From an uncultured bacterium (GTDB lineage: Bacteria; Patescibacteriota; Minisyncoccia; Phycocordibacterales; UBA1006), in assembly GCA_903920485.1 (NCBI GenBank), contig CAIXMG010000073.1, positions 1 to 7,837 on the forward strand: a stretch of DNA of 7,837 bases, given 5' to 3'. Positions 5,241 through 7,837 of this stretch are shown here, in pieces. Position numbers and translations under genes: made by a program. Below the pieces are notes generated by a model that worked only from the letters and a program-made list of their open reading frames with translations, was not told the origin of the DNA and searched no databases. Position 1 is the stretch's first letter. The number at the start of each line of letters is the position of its first letter.

Positions 5241-5296
5241 CATGCTTGTTGCCAGCCTGGTTAGCCGATCCAAGGGCGCAAGCCCTCACAAGCATG
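5241..5296. other. Inverted-repeat element with GNRA-capped inner hairpin
   Basis: A perfect nine-pair closing stem, CATGCTTGT (5241-5249) with ACAAGCATG (5288-5296), encloses a second hairpin AGGGC-GCAA-GCCCT (5273-5286) with a GCAA tetraloop, plus a G+C-rich arm (5250-5272) with only short possible pairings. No T-run follows. It is more G+C-rich than its surroundings. It could be a structured RNA, a folded single-strand recombination site or a small non-autonomous repeat; I recognise no family. Confidence 0.5.
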
Positions 5297-5357
5297 ACTT
5301 AATCATACCAATCCACGTTTCAGAGTCAATTTTCAAGGTAAATAAAACCTAAAGAAA

Positions 5358-5380
5358 TCAAGGATCCTTTACTTCCTTGA
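5358..5380. promoter_or_regulatory. Operator-like inverted repeat over the -35 box
   Basis: TCAAGGA (5358-5364) and TCCTTGA (5374-5380) are perfect inverted copies with a nine-base spacer. The right arm covers the first four bases of the TTGACA at 5377-5382. A dimeric repressor bound here would block RNA polymerase. Confidence 0.5.
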
Positions 5381-5405
5381 CACAGAAAAAGGTTGCCACT
5401 ATAAT
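5377..5405 (+). promoter_or_regulatory. Consensus sigma-70 promoter
   Basis: TTGACA (5377-5382), exactly 17 bp, TATAAT (5400-5405): a full match to the consensus and the strongest promoter in the window. The start would be near 5412, giving a leader of about 78 bases before the Imm40-like gene (5490) that contains the first copy of the repeated element. It may also transcribe the zinc-ribbon gene and read into dnaK, since no terminator intervenes. Confidence 0.85.
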
Positions 5406-5425
5406 GCCTTTTGTACAAGTATTTC

Positions 5426-5450
5426 GCGGTCGCGGAAGACTTGTTGAAAT
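5426..5450 (+). repeat. Repeated 5' element, copy 1
   Basis: This 25-bp sequence matches 5860-5884 at 23 of 25 positions, with CGGAAGACTTGTTGAAAT identical in both. It lies 39 bases before ATG 5490. A second shared block follows: AAATTTGATCTATATT here (5464-5479) against AAATTTGATTTATAAT (5881-5896), so this copy carries 17 extra bases between the blocks. Confidence 0.85.
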
Positions 5451-5489
5451 CTCTCTTAATTCTAAATTTGATCTATATTACTGATATTT

Positions 5490-5858
5490 ATGAATGATAA
5501 GTTTTTGAACTTCATCAAGGAAAACGGAAAGCCAGTCTCGGAAGTAGATCCAGGAAGTGATGAATTTGCCCTTACAAGTGACGATGCATTACATGCGATT
5601 GAATTACTGAAAGAAGGTGCCGCACCTATTATTGGTGGAGAAGCATTTGTTCAAGGCCCTGAAAAGATTGAGCATGCCTATAAGGTTTTGGGCGACCAAT
5701 ATCATACCCTTGATTGGAGTTCTGACCCTAAAGAAGATTCAGAAACTGATGAGGGGTATGCAAATAGAACTTACGAAGTTGCTAAGGGTGCGATTGCGAT
5801 AGCAATCCAGGCAGGGAAGAACTATAACCAGGAAATGCTTATTGGTTTGATAGTTTAA
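5490..5858 (+). CDS. Imm40-like immunity protein (tentative)
   Basis: An acidic 122-residue protein, no signal peptide or membrane helix. The segment DALHAIELLKEGAAPIIGGEAF (32-53) followed by a turn, a W-containing acidic stretch LDWSSDPKEDSETDEGYANRTYEVAKGAI (74-102) and a final helix matches my memory of Imm40, an immunity family of polymorphic toxin systems, whose members carry a helix ending in I-x-I-x-GG-[DE]-x-[YF] and a late acidic E-x-Y-x-x-[RK] segment. This is pattern recall, not a search result. Immunity proteins bind and block a cognate toxin in the cytoplasm; solitary orphan copies are frequent. The nearest possible toxin is the BECR-like gene upstream, but they are 258 bases apart with separate promoters. 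TATATT (5474-5479), ten bases before the ATG, offers a second, short-leader promoter. Confidence 0.6.
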   Translation: MNDKFLNFIKENGKPVSEVDPGSDEFALTSDDALHAIELLKEGAAPIIGGEAFVQGPEKIEHAYKVLGDQYHTLDWSSDPKEDSETDEGYANRTYEVAKGAIAIAIQAGKNYNQEMLIGLIV

Positions 5859-5859
5859 A

Positions 5860-5884
5860 GCGGCCTCGGAAGACTTGTTGAAAT
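5860..5884 (+). repeat. Repeated 5' element, copy 2
   Basis: Second copy of the 25-bp element, starting two bases after the TAA of the Imm40-like gene and followed directly by AAATTTGAT and a TATAAT (5891-5896). The -10 ends 13 bases before ATG 5910, so the zinc-ribbon gene appears to have its own copy of the promoter region found upstream of its neighbour. Confidence 0.85.
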
Positions 5885-5890
5885 TTGATT

Positions 5891-5896
5891 TATAAT
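5891..5896 (+). promoter_or_regulatory. -10 box of the zinc-ribbon gene
   Basis: Perfect TATAAT, predicted leader about seven bases. TTGTTG in the repeat is only 10 bp upstream, too near for a -35, so the repeated element more likely acts as an activator or operator site, or in RNA, than as the -35. Confidence 0.55.
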
Positions 5897-5909
5897 CGCT
5901 AATTCACTT

Positions 5910-6530
5910 ATGCTTATGCCCTTAGATCAGTCTGCTCAGTTAACTCAACAATATATAGGAATGCTTGAAAAAACGAATCAGCAGTTAGGTTTGTGGACAA
6001 ATCCTTATGCCGTAATTGTTGCTGCTCTCGCTGTTTTGTTTACGGCATTAACAATAGTTGCTGTTTTCATTGTTTGGCGCCAGGGAAGTGAGTACAAGAA
6101 AGCATTTCACGAATCTCTGAAAGGTTATCAAAACAAGTTGCAAGATGATTTAAAGCAAATTACAAAACAAATTACTAAAGAAGCACAGAAAAGTATTGAG
6201 GAAAATATTGGAAGTATAATCAAGAAACAGGAGGATGAGCTTTCTGGATTGACTGGAGACGTAAGGCAAAAAGCAGAAGAAATTATTTCTGAACTGAAGG
6301 CAAAAAGGGAAAATGTTGAATCTAGTATTAATTCAACCATACTTAATTCTTCAGGTCTCATATATCCTTTAACCCCTAACACCTCTTATCTGAACAACCC
6401 CGAGCTTCTTCATTCTAGCGGCTATAATCCAATGATTCTTAATTGGAATACAGGTAACTTTTGTCCAAATTGTGGATCGCAGCAAGCCGTGGGAGCAAAT
6501 TATTGTAGTAACTGTGGCACTAAATTATAG
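5910..6530 (+). CDS. Membrane-anchored coiled-coil protein with C-terminal zinc ribbon
   Basis: A 206-residue protein with a short N-terminal segment, one strong transmembrane helix (about 33-56) ending at WRQ, a long charged coiled coil (about 60-142) with K/E/Q heptads, a P/N/S-rich linker (147-182), and a terminal zinc ribbon with Cys 185, 188, 199 and 202 (CPNC-x10-CSNCGTKL). The ribbon type is the common zinc_ribbon_2/DUF-like module that binds proteins or nucleic acid. The basic residues after the helix suggest a cytoplasmic coiled coil and ribbon. I do not recognise the full architecture. It could be a scaffold or membrane-fusion-independent sensor. ATG 5910 and ATG 5916 are both possible starts; 5910 lies nearer the -10. 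dnaK follows after 27 bases without a terminator, so read-through into dnaK is possible. Confidence 0.8.
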   Translation: MLMPLDQSAQLTQQYIGMLEKTNQQLGLWTNPYAVIVAALAVLFTALTIVAVFIVWRQGSEYKKAFHESLKGYQNKLQDDLKQITKQITKEAQKSIEENIGSIIKKQEDELSGLTGDVRQKAEEIISELKAKRENVESSINSTILNSSGLIYPLTPNTSYLNNPELLHSSGYNPMILNWNTGNFCPNCGSQQAVGANYCSNCGTKL

Positions 6531-6531
6531 A
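6503..6531 (+). promoter_or_regulatory. Weak candidate promoter for dnaK
   Basis: TTGTAG (6503-6508), 17 bp, TATAGA (6526-6531): spacing is ideal but each box matches only partly. It lies in the last codons of the zinc-ribbon gene. No CIRCE element is visible. Confidence 0.35.
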
Positions 6532-6538
6532 AATTAAA

Positions 6539-6556
6539 TTAAAACCATTAAAACCA
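6539..6556 (+). repeat. 9-bp tandem repeat before dnaK
   Basis: TTAAAACCA is present twice head to tail (6539-6547 and 6548-6556), one base before ATG 6558. It shares AAAACCA with the tandem repeat ahead of the P-loop gene and occupies the place where a Shine-Dalgarno sequence would be. Confidence 0.75.
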
Positions 6557-6557
6557 T

Positions 6558-7837
6558 ATGCCAAAAATCATTGGAATTGACCTCGGAACGACAAACAGCG
6601 CAGTCGCCATCATCGAAGGCGGACAGCCGAAAATTATCGAGAATGCCGAAGGCGCGCGAACGACGCCGTCGATCGTTGCCTTGGCAAAAAATGGAGACCG
6701 CATGGTGGGAGCCTTGGCCAAGCGACAGGCCGTCACGAATCCGGAAAACACGATCTTCGGAATCAAGCGCTACATGGGTCACAAGTTCACCGACGAGGTC
6801 GTGAAGAAGGACCTTGCTCACTCGCCATTTAAAATTTCTTCTGGATCGGAAGGGGGCGTATCGGTAAAGCTCGGTGACAAGGAATACCGGCCGGAAGAAA
6901 TCTCGGCGATGATCCTTGCGAAGATCAAGGCCGACGTCGAGGCAAAGCTCGGCGAGACCATCACCGAAGCCGTTATTACGGTTCCGGCATATTTCGACGA
7001 CAGTCAGCGACAGGCGACCGTGAATGCGGGGAAGATCGCAGGACTCGACGTGAAGCGAATCATCAACGAGCCGACGGCTGCGGCCCTTGCGTACGGATTC
7101 AATTCAAAGAAGGAGCAGAAGATCGCCGTCTACGACTTCGGAGGGGGAACGTTTGACATCTCAGTCCTGGAAGTCGGCGCTGACCTGGTTGAGGTAAAGT
7201 CGACCGACGGAGACGCCCACATGGGTGGGGAAGACATCGACCGCGAGATCATCAACTGGATCGCGATGGAATTCAAGAAGGAATCTGGTTTGGATATCAC
7301 GAAGGACGTCCTCGCGCTGCAGCGACTGAAGGAAGCGGCTGAAAAGGCGAAGCACGAGCTCTCGACGACGACCGAAACCGAAATCAACATTCCGTTCATC
7401 GCCCAGAACGACGGCGTACCGCAGCACCTGATGATGAAGATGTCTCGGGCCAAGCTCGAGGAATTGGCAGCCCAGTTCATCGACCGATCCATCGAGATCA
7501 CGAAGCGCGCGATTGCCGCATCACCATTCAAGATCAACGAAATTGACGAGGTGATCATGGTCGGAGGACAGACCCGAATGCCAAAGATCGTTGAGGAGGT
7601 GAAGAAGCTCTTCGGCAAGGAGCCGAACCGAAGCATCAACCCGGACGAAGTGGTGGCACTCGGAGCTGCGGTTCAGGCCGGAGTCTTGCAGGGAGACGTG
7701 AAAGATGTGCTGTTGCTCGACGTCATTCCGTTGTCACTCGGAATCGAGACCATGGGATCCGTTGCCACAAAGCTGATCGAGCGAAACACGACCATTCCGA
7801 CCTCAAAATCACAGGTCTTCAGCACCGCGGCTGACAA
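6558..7837 (+). CDS. dnaK: Chaperone DnaK (Hsp70), 3' end outside window
   Basis: DnaK is the ATP-driven Hsp70 chaperone that works with DnaJ and GrpE. About 426 residues are visible, uninterrupted: the whole nucleotide-binding domain and the start of the substrate-binding domain. Markers are IDLGTTNSAV (7-16), VPAYFDDSQRQAT (142-154), EPTAAALAYG (171-180), the phosphate motif VYDFGGGTFDIS (191-202), the adenosine motif VIMVGGQTRMP (332-342) and the interdomain linker VLLLD (384-388). The FGIKRYMGHKFTDE...SPFKI segment, present in Gram-negative DnaK and shortened in Firmicutes, is kept. DVIPLSLG carries I where E. coli has T. The start ATG 6558 gives the standard MPKIIGIDLGTT. CGA encodes 9 of 15 arginines. 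The gene runs off the window end; it belongs with grpE functionally but is separated from it by accessory genes. Confidence 0.98.
   Translation, partial: MPKIIGIDLGTTNSAVAIIEGGQPKIIENAEGARTTPSIVALAKNGDRMVGALAKRQAVTNPENTIFGIKRYMGHKFTDEVVKKDLAHSPFKISSGSEGGVSVKLGDKEYRPEEISAMILAKIKADVEAKLGETITEAVITVPAYFDDSQRQATVNAGKIAGLDVKRIINEPTAAALAYGFNSKKEQKIAVYDFGGGTFDISVLEVGADLVEVKSTDGDAHMGGEDIDREIINWIAMEFKKESGLDITKDVLALQRLKEAAEKAKHELSTTTETEINIPFIAQNDGVPQHLMMKMSRAKLEELAAQFIDRSIEITKRAIAASPFKINEIDEVIMVGGQTRMPKIVEEVKKLFGKEPNRSINPDEVVALGAAVQAGVLQGDVKDVLLLDVIPLSLGIETMGSVATKLIERNTTIPTSKSQVFSTAAD

Noticed and set aside
5241..5296. tRNA or integron attC site
   Set aside because: It is too short and has no anticodon or T arms for a tRNA, and the conserved attC core sites are not seen.
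5404..5484. 26-codon ORF starting with an ATG in the consensus TATAAT and reading through repeat copy 1 (contains GRGRLVEI)
   Set aside because: Its ATG overlaps the -10 box, so it would not be in the transcript. Copy 2 of the repeat gives a similar GLGRLVEI reading but then hits a stop, so this is more likely repeat DNA that happens to be open, or a fossil fragment.
7130..7639. Minus-strand 169-aa ORF inside dnaK
   Set aside because: It is a shadow of an unmistakable DnaK nucleotide-binding domain.

Overview
The window looks like chromosomal DNA of a small-genome bacterium, most likely a member of the Candidate Phyla Radiation (Patescibacteria). This is inferred from a trimmed ribosomal protein L13 (114 aa against about 142 in E. 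coli), the near absence of Shine-Dalgarno motifs, -10 boxes placed so close to start codons that transcripts should be leaderless or nearly so, and many small proteins without obvious relatives. No single marker in the window settles the phylum. The standard genetic code fits: TAA, TAG and TGA all serve as stops and no core gene needs recoding.

Layout. (1) 1-890: rplM-rpsI ribosomal operon closed by a hairpin terminator that can work on both strands. (2) 890-1952: a small coiled-coil protein on the minus strand, divergent from grpE, which ends at another two-way terminator. (3) 1953-3690: a membrane protein with about nine 15-19-residue repeats (minus), a two-helix small membrane protein (minus), and a P-loop kinase-like protein (plus). 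(4) 3685-4320: a PaaX-like regulator with winged-helix and Cas2-like domains (minus), and beyond its promoter an orphan promoter-hairpin-terminator unit that could make a very short RNA. (5) 4320-6530: an A+T-richer accessory segment with two tiny ORFs in one frame separated by a TAG, a probable BECR-fold RNase/toxin-like protein, a foldable 56-nt inverted-repeat element, a consensus sigma-70 promoter with an operator-like inverted repeat, an Imm40-like immunity protein, and a membrane-anchored coiled-coil protein with a C-terminal zinc ribbon. A 25-bp element is repeated upstream of the last two genes. (6) 6558-7837: dnaK, cut by the window end.

How it fits together. GrpE and DnaK are chaperone partners, yet about 4.65 kb of accessory genes lie between them. 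The segment next to dnaK carries a nuclease-like protein, an immunity-like protein and a membrane/zinc-ribbon protein sharing a 5' element, so it is the best candidate for an undescribed toxin-immunity or defence module. Its function is inferred from weak family resemblance, not shown. A second pattern is translational: CGA, a rare arginine codon in many bacteria, supplies 23 of 39 arginines in rplM, rpsI and the visible part of dnaK, but 0 of 11 in grpE and 0 of 10 in the P-loop kinase gene.
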